Numbered from the stretch's first letter, positions 7,832 to 17,283 are shown. The stretch: DNA of 64,000 nt from Paenibacillus odorifer (GCF_000758725.1 NZ_CP009428.1:1488001-1552000), one strand, 5' to 3'. Numbers and translations: made by a program. The notes: generated by a model not told the origin, from the sequence alone.

Positions 7832-8935
7832 TTAAACCTTAGAAGCACGGCGTTTCTTAAATTGATACACAATTAGCAACATAAGCGGCAGAACAAATGC
7901 ACAGGTGAAATCCCAATCTACCCAGTAGGCGGGGATCTCCTTTACGTAGAAAATGATGTCTTTGGCAATCAGTTGTGACATACCGAATAACAAAAATCCA
8001 GTAGGTATGATCAGAGGACGGTGGCTTTTGAGTTTAAATAATTGGGCTGTACCTAAGGTTAAAGCATAGTAATAAACTGCTGTTTTGAAGTACGTGCTGA
8101 TAATCCATGCTGTAGCCATAAGCGCTTCAATACGTTGCAGAGAATTAGCAATATTAATTTTCTGAGCAAGAATATAAGCGGCATAAAATTGATGTTCAGA
8201 AGCGTAAACACCTAGAACGGTAAGGGAAAACAATAAGATGAGGTTAAGGCCCAGAGCTCCGATGATCAAGGCTATGAAAATATCCCGGCTTGTTTTGCTA
8301 TTTTTCTGAGCATAAGGATATATCATTAGAAACACGCACAATTCGCCAAAAGGATAAAAAACACCATACATCAAAGTATGAAGCATGTCCGGTACTGGTG
8401 TGTTTAAGATGGGGTATAAACGTTCCATTTTGACATCGGGGGTCAGCAGGAGCAGCAGACCGATCAAAAAAACTGCAAATAAAGGGAAAAAAAGCTGAGC
8501 TGCCCGGCCCAATGTTTCTAGGCCAAGTCGTACCCCATATACCAGCAGGAAAATGGCCATGAAACGAATAACCCCACCGGGTGTTTTCTCGTAAATCTGT
8601 GTACACATGAAATCTTCAATTTCTCTTATGTAGGTGGAGGCAGCAATCAGGAAGAACCCTAAATAGAATAAGGCCACAGCAGTTCCGACCCATTTTCCTA
8701 AAATTTGTAGGCTAAGCTCGATAATATTCTTGTTGGGTTCAAGGTCTGCTAAGCAGAGTAACAATTTTATGGTCACTAGACCCAAGGGAATACTAATCAA
8801 AGCAGCAATCCATGCATCTTGTTTCGCTCCTGATATCATTAACGCCGGATACACAAGCGCCATATCCCCAATAAATGTGAATAGCCCGAGTATAATCATT
8901 TGATTGGTACTAATTCGATCTTTCTCCAAACTCAT
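7832..8935 (-). CDS. Spore germination permease, GerB family
   Basis: The 367-aa protein is an integral membrane protein with about ten hydrophobic segments and the opening ISTNQM, as in GerAB/GerBB/GerKB subunits, which have an APC-transporter fold. In germinant receptors the B subunit binds the germinant in the spore inner membrane. ATG 8935 is chosen because GAGGGGG precedes it; a TTG four codons upstream has no ribosome-binding site. Unlike the usual A-B-C operon, this gene diverges from the gerA and gerC homologues. A strong sigma-G-type promoter candidate sits 30 bp upstream. Confidence 0.87.
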   Translation of the reverse strand: MSLEKDRISTNQMIILGLFTFIGDMALVYPALMISGAKQDAWIAALISIPLGLVTIKLLLCLADLEPNKNIIELSLQILGKWVGTAVALFYLGFFLIAASTYIREIEDFMCTQIYEKTPGGVIRFMAIFLLVYGVRLGLETLGRAAQLFFPLFAVFLIGLLLLLTPDVKMERLYPILNTPVPDMLHTLMYGVFYPFGELCVFLMIYPYAQKNSKTSRDIFIALIIGALGLNLILLFSLTVLGVYASEHQFYAAYILAQKINIANSLQRIEALMATAWIISTYFKTAVYYYALTLGTAQLFKLKSHRPLIIPTGFLLFGMSQLIAKDIIFYVKEIPAYWVDWDFTCAFVLPLMLLIVYQFKKRRASKV

Positions 8936-8964
8936 ATACCCCCTCAAATTTATTGGACTAGTTT

Positions 8965-8993
8965 TAGTATGGTTGTAGTTACCAGAATTATGC
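8965..8993 (-). promoter_or_regulatory. Candidate sigma-G promoter of the gerB-like gene
   Basis: On the minus strand GCATA, 17 nt, CATACTA; the -10 matches the forespore sigma-G consensus fully. It lies 30-58 bp upstream of ATG 8935, as expected for forespore-expressed germination genes. Confidence 0.6.
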
Positions 8994-9016
8994 CATCCCG
9001 ATTTTTTAATCCGAAG

Positions 9017-9045
9017 GAATAATTATCATAATAAACATCAAACTA
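9017..9045 (+). promoter_or_regulatory. Candidate sigma-G promoter of the gerA-like operon
   Basis: GAATA at 9017-9021, 17-nt spacer, CAAACTA at 9039-9045, one base off the sigma-G -10 consensus. The start codon of the gerA homologue is 36 bp downstream with GGAG and GGAGG between. Confidence 0.5.
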
Positions 9046-9080
9046 TACTCATCTATCTATGGAGAAGTGGAGGCTGCATC

Positions 9081-10595
9081 ATGAAAGATACGGAGATTGG
9101 TACATTATCAAGCCGGTTGGAAGTTAATATTGCTAATTTGTACCAATTGATGGGTGAAAGCTCTGATGTAGTGATAAAAGAGTTGCAGATAGAAGAGAAC
9201 ACTCATATTTCTTTGATTTACATAGATGGTCTTGTGGATACTCAGGTGCTGCATAATTCAATTTTGTATTCCTTGCAGGAACACATTCCTTACGAACAGC
9301 TGAGGGGGCTTTCTCCCGAGCAGAAGTTTGAGATCATTAAGAAACAGATATTAATAGCCGGCGATATAGCCGTCATTGACGATTACAGCCAATTTATTCA
9401 TCATTTATTGTCCGGTAATATAATGCTGCTGCTTGACGGGTTATCCAGCGCTCTGCGGATCGGCTTACCAGGCTGGGAAGATCGTAATGTAGGGGAGCCT
9501 AGCTCACAGTCGGTTGTTCGGGGTCCAATGGAAGGATTCACTGAGAATTTACGGACGAATACGGCACTGGTTCGGCGAAAAATCAAAGATAGCCATTTAT
9601 GGCTGGAAACCGTTCAGATCGGAAGGGTGACTCAAACCAGCGTATCCATTATGTATCTAAGTAACATCGCGAATAAGGAACTGGTGCAAGAGGTAAAGCG
9701 CCGTCTGAATAAAATAGATACGGACAGTATTCTCGAGAGTGGATATATTGAGGAGTTTATTCAAGAGACGGCAGTTACACCTTTTCCTACCGTATACAAC
9801 AGTGATCGTCCGGATACGATTGCAGCGGGTATTTTGGAAGGAAAAGTGGCCATTCTTGTTGATGGAACTCCTTTTGTACTGCTGGTGCCCACATTTTTTG
9901 TGGCATTTTTCCAGTCAGCTGAGGATTATTACCAAAGGGCTGATATTGGAACATTGCTGAGATTAGTTCGTTTTATTTCATTTTTTATTACTTTGCTTGC
10001 CCCTTCATTGTATGTTGCGATTACTACCTATCACCAGGAGATGATACCGACCAATCTTGTAATCAGTTTAGCTGCCCAGCGGGAGAGTGTTCCTTTTCCT
10101 GCTTTTGTTGAGGCGCTGATCATGGAAATGACTTATGAGATTTTGCGGGAAGCCGGGGTGCGGATACCCAAAAATATTGGTCAGGCGATTTCCATTGTCG
10201 GAACGTTGGTGATTGGACAAGCCGCGGTAGCAGCGGGTTTTATTTCATCCGCAATGGTCATTATTGTATCGCTAACAGCCATTTCTAGTTTTGTTATTCC
10301 GGAGACAGGAATGTCTATAGCTGCGCGGATGATCCGTTTTGTGCTTATAGCTTTGGCCGGATTTATCGGATTATATGGAATTCTCTTCGGTATTTTCATC
10401 ATCGTATTGCATTTGTCGAGTCTGCGTTCTTTCGGAATGCCTTATATGAGTCCGCTCGGACCGTATAATTCCAAAGATTTAAAAGACTCTATTTTTCGCT
10501 TTCCGTGGCCGTTTTTAAAGACAAGGCCTGCTGAGAATAAGACGCAGAACCTGTTTCGTCAAAGCACATCCAGTGATAAGGAACCAACCAAATGA
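9081..10595 (+). CDS. Spore germination protein, GerA family (A subunit)
   Basis: The 504-aa protein has the two-part GerAA layout: a soluble N-terminal region (about 1-280) and a membrane region (about 285-450) with four to five hydrophobic segments. Family hallmarks include GPMEGFTENLRTNTALVRRK near 155-174 and TYHQEMIPT near 314-322. A subunits assemble with B and C subunits into a germinant-gated channel in the spore inner membrane. It overlaps the downstream gerC homologue by 4 nt (ATGA), so the two are translationally coupled. Confidence 0.92.
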   Translation: MKDTEIGTLSSRLEVNIANLYQLMGESSDVVIKELQIEENTHISLIYIDGLVDTQVLHNSILYSLQEHIPYEQLRGLSPEQKFEIIKKQILIAGDIAVIDDYSQFIHHLLSGNIMLLLDGLSSALRIGLPGWEDRNVGEPSSQSVVRGPMEGFTENLRTNTALVRRKIKDSHLWLETVQIGRVTQTSVSIMYLSNIANKELVQEVKRRLNKIDTDSILESGYIEEFIQETAVTPFPTVYNSDRPDTIAAGILEGKVAILVDGTPFVLLVPTFFVAFFQSAEDYYQRADIGTLLRLVRFISFFITLLAPSLYVAITTYHQEMIPTNLVISLAAQRESVPFPAFVEALIMEMTYEILREAGVRIPKNIGQAISIVGTLVIGQAAVAAGFISSAMVIIVSLTAISSFVIPETGMSIAARMIRFVLIALAGFIGLYGILFGIFIIVLHLSSLRSFGMPYMSPLGPYNSKDLKDSIFRFPWPFLKTRPAENKTQNLFRQSTSSDKEPTK

Positions 10596-11815
10596 ATAAA
10601 AAATTAGTTAGAGGCGTTCTTCGATTAATGATAGCTCTCCAATTTACGTTAGTGCTAAGCGGCTGTTGGGAAAGAAATGAGCTGAATGAGATAGCTTTTG
10701 TCTTGGGGATAGGGATTGACAAGGCAGAAAAAGGTTATACCGTTTCGATGCAGGTCGTTATTCCATCTGCGATTTCCTCCCAAACGAATGGAGGAGGGGG
10801 AGGCAGTGGAGTCCCAGTGGTTGTATATAAATTTACTGTACCTACGTTTTATGATGCGCTGCGTAAGCTGAATCTGGATAGCTCTAGGTCAAGTTATCTC
10901 GGTCATATCCGGGTGTTGGTGATTGGGGAGGAGCTTGCCCGCACCGGAGTGGGTGAGATACTCGATGTATTTAAAAGAAGTCGGGAACCCCGGATGGATT
11001 TCTACGTTATGGTTGCCAGAGATACAACCGCCAGCAATGTCTTGAATGTCCTTACACCTATGGATAAATTACCAGCGAACAAATTATTTAGCTCTTTGGA
11101 TAATTCTTATAAAGATTCAGCAAAAACAGTCGCTGTCACGCTGGATGATTTTATTGAGAATTTATTGTCTGAAGGTGAGAATCCTGTGCTAACCGGAGTG
11201 AAAATTATAGGAGATCCCAAAGATGGAGAGGACAAAAGCAATGTAGAGCGAACAATGCCTAAGGCAAGATTGGAATACCATACTGTAGCTGTGTTCAAAA
11301 AAGACAAGTTGATCGGTTGGCTAAACGAGGGAGAAACGATTGGTTACAATTATATCAACGATAAGGTAACCGCACATTCTGGCTCGATCGCAGGGGAAGA
11401 CGGAAAGCCCATTGTAATCGAAGCGATCCAGGCTACAACTAAACGTAAAGTGAAAATCATTAATGGGGAGCCGCATATTTACCTTAGTGTTAAGACGCTT
11501 TGCAATATTGAAGAAGTGCAAAGTGTAGAAAATTTGGAATCGGAAAGCACTATAAAACGTTTGGAAAAGGAAACAGAGGAGCGGATTATAGAGCGGATGC
11601 AAAAAACTGTGGAGCATGTAAATGATCGTTTCAATGTTGATATTATGGGATTCGGACAATCGATCTACCATGCCAGCCCTAAAGCTTGGGCAAAGCTGCA
11701 GCAACAAAAGGGTGACGATTACCTTAAATCATTGCGCATCCATTACAAAGCCTCAGCAGTTATTAACCGCGTGGGTCTCACAGATAATTCTTTTCTTGAA
11801 AAAATCAAGGAGTGA
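10592..11815 (+). CDS. Spore germination lipoprotein, Ger(x)C family (C subunit)
   Basis: The 407-aa protein has a lipoprotein signal peptide with lipobox LSGC (cysteine at residue 25), followed by WERNELNE, the characteristic start of mature GerC proteins. The rest matches the size and three-domain form of GerBC. The protein is anchored to the outer face of the spore inner membrane. A glycine-rich loop lies near residues 70-75. It overlaps the A subunit by 4 nt and is followed after 6 nt by a small membrane-protein gene. Confidence 0.92.
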   Translation: MNKKLVRGVLRLMIALQFTLVLSGCWERNELNEIAFVLGIGIDKAEKGYTVSMQVVIPSAISSQTNGGGGGSGVPVVVYKFTVPTFYDALRKLNLDSSRSSYLGHIRVLVIGEELARTGVGEILDVFKRSREPRMDFYVMVARDTTASNVLNVLTPMDKLPANKLFSSLDNSYKDSAKTVAVTLDDFIENLLSEGENPVLTGVKIIGDPKDGEDKSNVERTMPKARLEYHTVAVFKKDKLIGWLNEGETIGYNYINDKVTAHSGSIAGEDGKPIVIEAIQATTKRKVKIINGEPHIYLSVKTLCNIEEVQSVENLESESTIKRLEKETEERIIERMQKTVEHVNDRFNVDIMGFGQSIYHASPKAWAKLQQQKGDDYLKSLRIHYKASAVINRVGLTDNSFLEKIKE

Positions 11816-11821
11816 AGTCAA

Positions 11822-12052
11822 ATGCTAGTACTGTTATTCTTGGTGATTGCTGTAGGTTGTATGGCACTTGATTTGCCTAAATTAATGCGAAAGCGCCGAG
11901 TGCGTGATCTTAGCGTATATTTTATTTTTTGGATTTTGGGTCTTGGCGCGACCTTCTGCTCGTTGTTAAAATTGAACATCCCCAGTCCGCTGTTTCTTAT
12001 TATCTTTATCTATAAGCCAATAAATAATTTATTTGGCTTATTGTTTCATTAA
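11822..12052 (+). CDS. Small two-helix membrane protein of a germination operon
   Basis: This 76-aa protein has two hydrophobic helices (about 1-17 and 31-47) and a hydrophobic C-terminal stretch, with a basic loop (LMRKRRVRD) between the helices. The start ATG lies 6 nt after the gerC homologue and GGAG precedes it, so it is the last gene of the operon. Small two-helix D subunits encoded with Ger receptors in Bacillus modulate germination; this protein fits by size and place, but homology was not tested. An ATAAGCCAA...TTGGCTTAT inverted repeat lies in its 3' end (12012-12042). Confidence 0.7.
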   Translation: MLVLLFLVIAVGCMALDLPKLMRKRRVRDLSVYFIFWILGLGATFCSLLKLNIPSPLFLIIFIYKPINNLFGLLFH

Positions 12053-12055
12053 CAA

Positions 12056-12084
12056 TGAAGCTGCAATTATCGCGGCTTTTTTTG
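12056..12084 (+). terminator. Terminator of the germination operon
   Basis: GAAGCTGC paired with GCGGCTTT (one G-T pair) followed by seven T. Confidence 0.65.
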
Positions 12085-12146
12085 TTTTATCATGTAGAAG
12101 TTCTTGTCCTTAACTTAAGAATATTTCATAGAATGAAAATGAGAGG

Positions 12147-12176
12147 TTGACCATATTTGTCGGTGGGGCATATTAT
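12147..12176 (+). promoter_or_regulatory. Candidate sigma-A promoter of the galactoside operon
   Basis: TTGACC, 18-nt spacer, TATTAT. A second candidate -10 (TATACT, 12249-12254) with a weak -35 (TTGCTC, 12227-12232) lies closer to the start codon. Which one is used cannot be decided from sequence. Confidence 0.35.
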
Positions 12177-12265
12177 TTGGAATGAACAATTTTTAAGTAA
12201 GCTTACGGCTTTACTTGTACAGGAGCTTGCTCCTTGTTGGATGTATTGTATACTAACGAATAAAA

Positions 12266-12279
12266 AGAAAACGGTTACA
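12266..12279 (+). promoter_or_regulatory. Candidate cre site (CcpA operator)
   Basis: The 14 bases fit TGWAANCGNTNWCA with one mismatch (first base A instead of T). The site lies 12 bp after the second -10 candidate and 61 bp before the yesN-like start codon, a position suited to roadblock catabolite repression. Confidence 0.45.
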
Positions 12280-12339
12280 AAGAGATTTTCAATTCAAGGA
12301 AAAAGGCATAATCATTCTCAGGGCTGCAAGGGGGAAGAA

Positions 12340-13899
12340 ATGAAACCAATATTCAAAATTATGATTGTTGATGATGAGATGCTTGTAAGACAAGGAATCA
12401 AACATCTTTTGGATTGGGAAAATGAAGGGTATCGAATTGTTGGTGAGGCTGCTAACGGTCTTGAAGCACTAAATATGATGGATGAGGTTAATCCTCATGT
12501 GATCATTACAGATATTGTTATGCCAATAATGGGCGGGGAGAAACTGGTCAAGATCGTTAAGGAGAAATACCCTCATATTGAAGTAATCGTCTTAAGTAGT
12601 TTCAGTGAATATGATTATGTCCGATCCACATTTCAAAGTGGTGTAGCGGACTACATTCTGAAGCCAAAGTTGGAAGCTGATTATCTGTTAACCATCCTAA
12701 ATAAAACCACTGCTAAATTGGTAGGGATGGAGATGACCGATCAAGGAAAGGATCCTGGGGAAAAGCAAGTTTTGCTAGTTATCGAGAAGCTTATGACCGG
12801 ATATGAGTCTGGGCTTGAGTCTGCTTTGCTTCATGCAAAGTTTCCACACACACTATTCGCGTTTTTCGGAGCGGATATGAAACATATTAAAGATTCTGGG
12901 GATAGGTTAACTTTCACACAAAAAATAGAAAAAGGGCTTAGTAAGCTCCCTTTGGGCGATACAGTGTTTATTCGGCTGAAGTTTGTCAATGATTCGGTTA
13001 TATATTTGCTTAATGCAAAGCCGGAACAGTGGGACGAGCTTGTTATAGAGCTCCGATATCTAGTCTCGGAGATGGACCATTGGGCGAGAGAAACACATTT
13101 CGTTATCAGTCAAAGCTTTACGGATTTTAATAAGCTGGGGGAGATTTATCGAGACAATTATTTAAAGCTTACACGATACAGTTTCTACTTGCCGGATCGA
13201 AGCTTAATTGAAAATGATCATTTGCCCAGCCTTCCGAGTGCATATCAGGAATATGATATGGGCGAATTAATGGAACAACTGAAACGTAAGCAATACCAGA
13301 AGGCATTCACTGGATTTCTGGAATATGTTCATCTCCGTTCGATGGATTATCGGACCGATATTTTCGAATTCAAATCGTTATTGGGGAATTTTATATTTAA
13401 CGTAGCGACCACACTTGGAAAAATGAAGTATGAGACCGGAGGCTTGGAGGAATCCAAATACGACTTCTTTCGAAAAATAGATGAAGCGATGTATGCCGGA
13501 GATGCAATCGCTGTTGCTGAAGCTTTTATTCGCGAAGCTGAACGTGCGATTGGTGAGACGAACCTAACGATCAATCCAAATATGACCCGCTTGCTTGAAT
13601 ACATTCAGGATCATTACGCTGATCCCATCACGTTGACTGGGGTTGCGCGGCAGTTTCATTTCAACGCTTCTTATTTATCGAGCCATTTCACAGCTCAGAA
13701 TGGTGAAGGATTTAATGAATATCTGAACAAAGTCCGTTTGGAGAAAGCCATGGAGTTACTCGTGACAACGGAAAAAACAATTTCTGATATTAGCGCTAGT
13801 GTGGGCTATTCGGATCAGAGTTATTTCACTAAAGTGTTTAAGAAGCAGGCTGGCATTTCTCCGAGCCAGTACCGAAGACGGGACGTAGAGCGACCATGA
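12340..13899 (+). CDS. YesN-type response regulator with AraC DNA-binding domain
   Basis: The 519-aa protein has an N-terminal receiver domain (about 4-120; acidic pair in IVDDE, phosphoacceptor Asp in IITDIVMP, Lys in LKPK) and a C-terminal AraC-type double helix-turn-helix (about 415-515, ending in SVGYSDQSYFTKVFKKQAGISPSQYRRR-type family sequence). The middle 290 residues are the poorly conserved linker of this class. ATG 12340 is chosen because AAGGGGG precedes it; the open frame back to 12157 contains promoter sequence. It overlaps the kinase gene by 4 nt. With its partner it probably activates the downstream galactoside importer and beta-galactosidase genes. Confidence 0.88.
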   Translation: MKPIFKIMIVDDEMLVRQGIKHLLDWENEGYRIVGEAANGLEALNMMDEVNPHVIITDIVMPIMGGEKLVKIVKEKYPHIEVIVLSSFSEYDYVRSTFQSGVADYILKPKLEADYLLTILNKTTAKLVGMEMTDQGKDPGEKQVLLVIEKLMTGYESGLESALLHAKFPHTLFAFFGADMKHIKDSGDRLTFTQKIEKGLSKLPLGDTVFIRLKFVNDSVIYLLNAKPEQWDELVIELRYLVSEMDHWARETHFVISQSFTDFNKLGEIYRDNYLKLTRYSFYLPDRSLIENDHLPSLPSAYQEYDMGELMEQLKRKQYQKAFTGFLEYVHLRSMDYRTDIFEFKSLLGNFIFNVATTLGKMKYETGGLEESKYDFFRKIDEAMYAGDAIAVAEAFIREAERAIGETNLTINPNMTRLLEYIQDHYADPITLTGVARQFHFNASYLSSHFTAQNGEGFNEYLNKVRLEKAMELLVTTEKTISDISASVGYSDQSYFTKVFKKQAGISPSQYRRRDVERP

Positions 13900-15686
13900 T
13901 TGGAACAATCATCAACAAGATTAGAAAACAGGGCTTATTTCTCAAGCTTTTTCTTGTGACCCTCATAAGCATTGTTGCCGTATCCCTTCTGACTTTGTCT
14001 ATTACCATCCGTATGTCAGAAAATTTATTCTTAAAGACCTTCAGCATAACGAATGGCAAACTACTGAACCAGATGAAGACAAACTTGGAGTCCTACAACA
14101 ACGTTGTAGCTACGGGTGCTACAATGACAGCTCAGAATGGTGCCATCCGCAGCTATTTGTCCGGGGGAGAGACGGATTCATTGACGCTTGCTATCAAAAC
14201 CTACCAGATGACAGAAAGCATGCGTGCAGTCCGCTCCAACCTGAGTGCCTTTGATGTGGGTATTATGATTGTAGGTGCGAATGGCAGAAGTTATTCAACC
14301 GATCCTTGGTATTGGTCTGCTACTGCTGATGAACTGAAGAACCACCCGATTACGAAAGCGACAGTGGCCCATCCACAGCAAATTCTGTACCAGCTTTATC
14401 AAAAAGAGGATGGTCAAACCAAAAAGAAAGAGATCCTGTTAGTGGCTTCTAAAGCTCTATTTGATCATTCGACCGGCCGTATCTATGGCACTATGTACAT
14501 TGCAATTCGTGATAGCGATTTTAAGGCCTTCTATGCCAATTTTACGAGTGAAGGTAATGATGTTGTTTTGCTGAATGCAAAAGGGCAAATTGTATCCAGC
14601 AACAGGACAGAGCTGATTGGGCTGACCGATCAACAGCTGCTTCATGAAGTAGTTGATGAACAGAGCACAGGAGACAATGGAGAATCTGTCTATGTGATGG
14701 GGAATGAACGGGTAGTATTCTCGGAATACTTGCCTGAATTTGATGTTTATTTGGTGAATCTGATCGATAAGAAAGCTGTAACGGGTCAGATGGTAAATGC
14801 TAAAGCAGTGTCGTTGACGATCATGGCTATCGTAGCCATTTCGCTTATTATTGTATTTTTAATTACCAGGAAAATGACGAAGTCCCTGCGTGTACTCGTT
14901 GAACAGATGTCGAGTATTCCTAAGGGGGGATTTGATAATCATGTGGATGTCGCCACTAGTAGTTATGAAGTTAAGGAGCTAGGAAATGCCTTCAATTTTA
15001 TGCTTGATTCCCTACATGATTATGTTGATCGGTTGATGGAGACCCAGAAGCAGCAGCGTAATGCGGAGCTGGCCGCCCTTCAAATGCAGATCAATCCACA
15101 TTTTTTATATAATACGCTGGCTTCTATCAAATTTCTGGTGCAACAGGGCAACAAGGAAAAAGCAGCTGGAACAATAAATTCGCTAATCTCACTCCTGCAA
15201 AACACTGTCAGTGATATTCAATCCACTATACCTGTTAGTCAGGAATTAGAATCGCTGAAGCATTATGTGTATATCAATCATGTAAGGTACGGTGAAAAGA
15301 TTCGCGTCAATTATTTTGTGGAGCCTGAAAGCTTGGATTATCATATGCCAAAGCTAATTCTGCAGCCTTTTATCGAAAACGCGTTCTTTCATGCATTCAA
15401 TCTTAAAGATGAGGGAAGAATTCTGATCATGATCGCCGTTCAGGAAGATCAGCTTGTATGCGAAGTTGTAGATAATGGTGATGGGATGGACCTTGATCCG
15501 AATTTGATGAAAGAAGAACAGCTGCCAGCCTCGAAGCACAAACGACAATTATTCTCCGGGATCGGTATACGGAATGTTGATGACAGAATCAAATTGTTGT
15601 ACGGAGAGCGCTATGGTATTAACATTACAAGCAAACGAAATGAAGGTACGAAGATCATAATTACGCTTCCATTGTTAAAAAGCTAA
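13896..15686 (+). CDS. YesM-type sensor histidine kinase
   Basis: The 596-aa protein has a transmembrane helix near 15-38, an extracellular sensor region of about 260 residues, a second helix near 305-325, a HAMP domain, and a His_kinase/HATPase module. The phosphoacceptor is H402 in QINPHFLYNTL. The ATPase end shows ILQPFIENAFFHAF and the DNGDGM N/G boxes. It likely senses an extracellular sugar or the loaded binding protein and phosphorylates the preceding regulator. ATG 13896 overlaps the regulator stop codon. Confidence 0.9.
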   Translation: MIGTIINKIRKQGLFLKLFLVTLISIVAVSLLTLSITIRMSENLFLKTFSITNGKLLNQMKTNLESYNNVVATGATMTAQNGAIRSYLSGGETDSLTLAIKTYQMTESMRAVRSNLSAFDVGIMIVGANGRSYSTDPWYWSATADELKNHPITKATVAHPQQILYQLYQKEDGQTKKKEILLVASKALFDHSTGRIYGTMYIAIRDSDFKAFYANFTSEGNDVVLLNAKGQIVSSNRTELIGLTDQQLLHEVVDEQSTGDNGESVYVMGNERVVFSEYLPEFDVYLVNLIDKKAVTGQMVNAKAVSLTIMAIVAISLIIVFLITRKMTKSLRVLVEQMSSIPKGGFDNHVDVATSSYEVKELGNAFNFMLDSLHDYVDRLMETQKQQRNAELAALQMQINPHFLYNTLASIKFLVQQGNKEKAAGTINSLISLLQNTVSDIQSTIPVSQELESLKHYVYINHVRYGEKIRVNYFVEPESLDYHMPKLILQPFIENAFFHAFNLKDEGRILIMIAVQEDQLVCEVVDNGDGMDLDPNLMKEEQLPASKHKRQLFSGIGIRNVDDRIKLLYGERYGINITSKRNEGTKIIITLPLLKS

Positions 15687-15802
15687 AATTTTTACAAGAA
15701 CCTAAAAATAGTACCAGAGTCGATCTTAGAGTAAAAATAGAATCCAATAATAACACCAAAGCTAACAAAGATACTGCCAAAGAAAGCGAATACAAAATGA
15801 TA

Positions 15803-15845
15803 AGATGGAAGCGTAGCAGAGAAAACGCTTCCATCTTTATTATTT
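15803..15845 (+). terminator. Hairpin between kinase and binding-protein genes
   Basis: Perfect stem AGATGGAAGCG / CGCTTCCATCT with T-rich tail. The right arm includes GAAAACGCTT, which resembles half of a cre site. It can end the regulator transcript or act as an attenuator before the transport genes. Confidence 0.7.
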
Positions 15846-15870
15846 TACAGATTATCAAGGGGGTTACGAA

Positions 15871-17172
15871 GTGAAAAAATTATTATCCGTAATGCTGGCT
15901 AGTGTGGTTCTACTTTCGGCATGTTCCTCAGGTGGAACGAAAAACGAAACGAGCAACTCCGGAAGCGAAGGTAGCAGCAAGCCACAAGAGATCACAGTTT
16001 GGGCTTGGGACCCAGCGTTTAACATTGCAGCCATGAATGTTGCTAAAGAAGCTTATGCGAAAGTCAATCCAGACGTAACGGTAAACGTCGTTGAGAACGC
16101 GCAGGCTGATATCGTGCAAAAGCTGAACACAGGACTGAACTCTGGATCTACGAAGGGTCTTCCTAACATTGTATTGATTGAGGATTACCGTGCGCAAAGC
16201 TTTTTGCAAGCGTATCCGGATTCCTTTTATGAATTGACGGATGTTGTAAAAGCTGCTGATTTTGCGGATTACAAAATTGGCCCGACCAGTGTTGACGGCA
16301 AGCAATATGGTGTTCCGTTTGATTCTGGTGTAACTGGAATGTATGTACGTACAGACTATCTTGAGCAAGCAGGCTATAGCCTGGATGCACTACAGGATAT
16401 CGACTGGAAGCAATATATCGAGATCGGTAAGGCTGTAAAAGAAAAAACCGGCAAAAGCATGATCACACTGGATCCCAATGATCTTGGACTTATCCGGGTC
16501 ATGATTCAATCGGCGGGTGCATGGTATACGGGTGAAGACGGTCAAACTCCGACCATTGCAGACAACGCTGCTTTGAAAGAGGCGCTTGTATTGTACAAAG
16601 AAATGATGGATTCCGGCATCGTGAAAGTTAACTCAGACTGGAGTCAATTTGTAGGCGCATTCAATAGTGGTGAAGTGGCTACTGTGCCAACGGGTAACTG
16701 GATTACACCTTCAATTAAAGCCGAAGCTTCCCAATCCGGTAAGTGGGCAGTAGCTCCACTTCCTAAGCTGGCAGCCACAGCAGGCTCCGTCCATGCATCC
16801 AACCTTGGGGGCAGCTCCTGGTATGTAATGAATGTAGATGGTAAAGAAGCTGCTGCGGAGTTCCTTGCAAAAACATTTGCTTCTGATGCGGAATTGTATC
16901 AGACGTTAAATACAAAAGTTGGTGTTATCGGCACTTTAAAAGCTGCGGCAAGCGGAGAAGCTTATTCAGCTGCGGATGAATTTTTCAAAGGTCAAAAGGT
17001 CGTATCCGATTTTGCGGCTTGGACCGAACAAATTCCTAACGTCAACTATGGCATGAACACTTACGCAATAGAGGACATTATGGTTGTAGCAGTGCAATCT
17101 TATCTTGGTGGAAAAGATGTAGATACTGTTCTGAAGGATGCCCAGAAGCAAGCAGATACCCAAGTTCGCTAA
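15871..17172 (+). CDS. Sugar ABC transporter, extracellular binding lipoprotein
   Basis: The 433-aa protein has a lipoprotein signal with lipobox LSAC (cysteine near residue 18), a Ser/Gly/Asn-rich tether, and a family 1 solute-binding fold typical of oligosaccharide importers. It binds the sugar outside the cell and hands it to the two permeases that follow. GTG 15871 is preceded by AAGGGGG. The gene sits between a YesMN pair and a LacZ-type enzyme, so a beta-galactoside is the likely ligand; this is inference from context. Confidence 0.88.
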   Translation: MKKLLSVMLASVVLLSACSSGGTKNETSNSGSEGSSKPQEITVWAWDPAFNIAAMNVAKEAYAKVNPDVTVNVVENAQADIVQKLNTGLNSGSTKGLPNIVLIEDYRAQSFLQAYPDSFYELTDVVKAADFADYKIGPTSVDGKQYGVPFDSGVTGMYVRTDYLEQAGYSLDALQDIDWKQYIEIGKAVKEKTGKSMITLDPNDLGLIRVMIQSAGAWYTGEDGQTPTIADNAALKEALVLYKEMMDSGIVKVNSDWSQFVGAFNSGEVATVPTGNWITPSIKAEASQSGKWAVAPLPKLAATAGSVHASNLGGSSWYVMNVDGKEAAAEFLAKTFASDAELYQTLNTKVGVIGTLKAAASGEAYSAADEFFKGQKVVSDFAAWTEQIPNVNYGMNTYAIEDIMVVAVQSYLGGKDVDTVLKDAQKQADTQVR

Positions 17173-17193
17173 TCACACTTAGGCTGTACAATC

Positions 17194-17258
17194 TAGGCCC
17201 TTGCTTCTTCTTCTCCTGTAAATTGGATTTCTACAGAAGGATGGGTAGCAGGGGCTTT
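17194..17258 (+). other. Intercistronic hairpin after the binding-protein gene
   Basis: AGGCCCTTGCT pairs imperfectly with AGCAGGGGCT around an inner CTGTA/TACAG stem. Such structures after binding-protein genes usually stabilise that part of the mRNA and lower permease expression. Confidence 0.5.
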
Positions 17259-17283
17259 CATCTCTAATTTATCAGACAGAAGG

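Noticed and set aside
12157..12339. N-terminal extension of the first YesN-type regulator
   Set aside because: The 61 extra residues do not belong to a receiver domain, and the stretch carries promoter and cre-like sequences.
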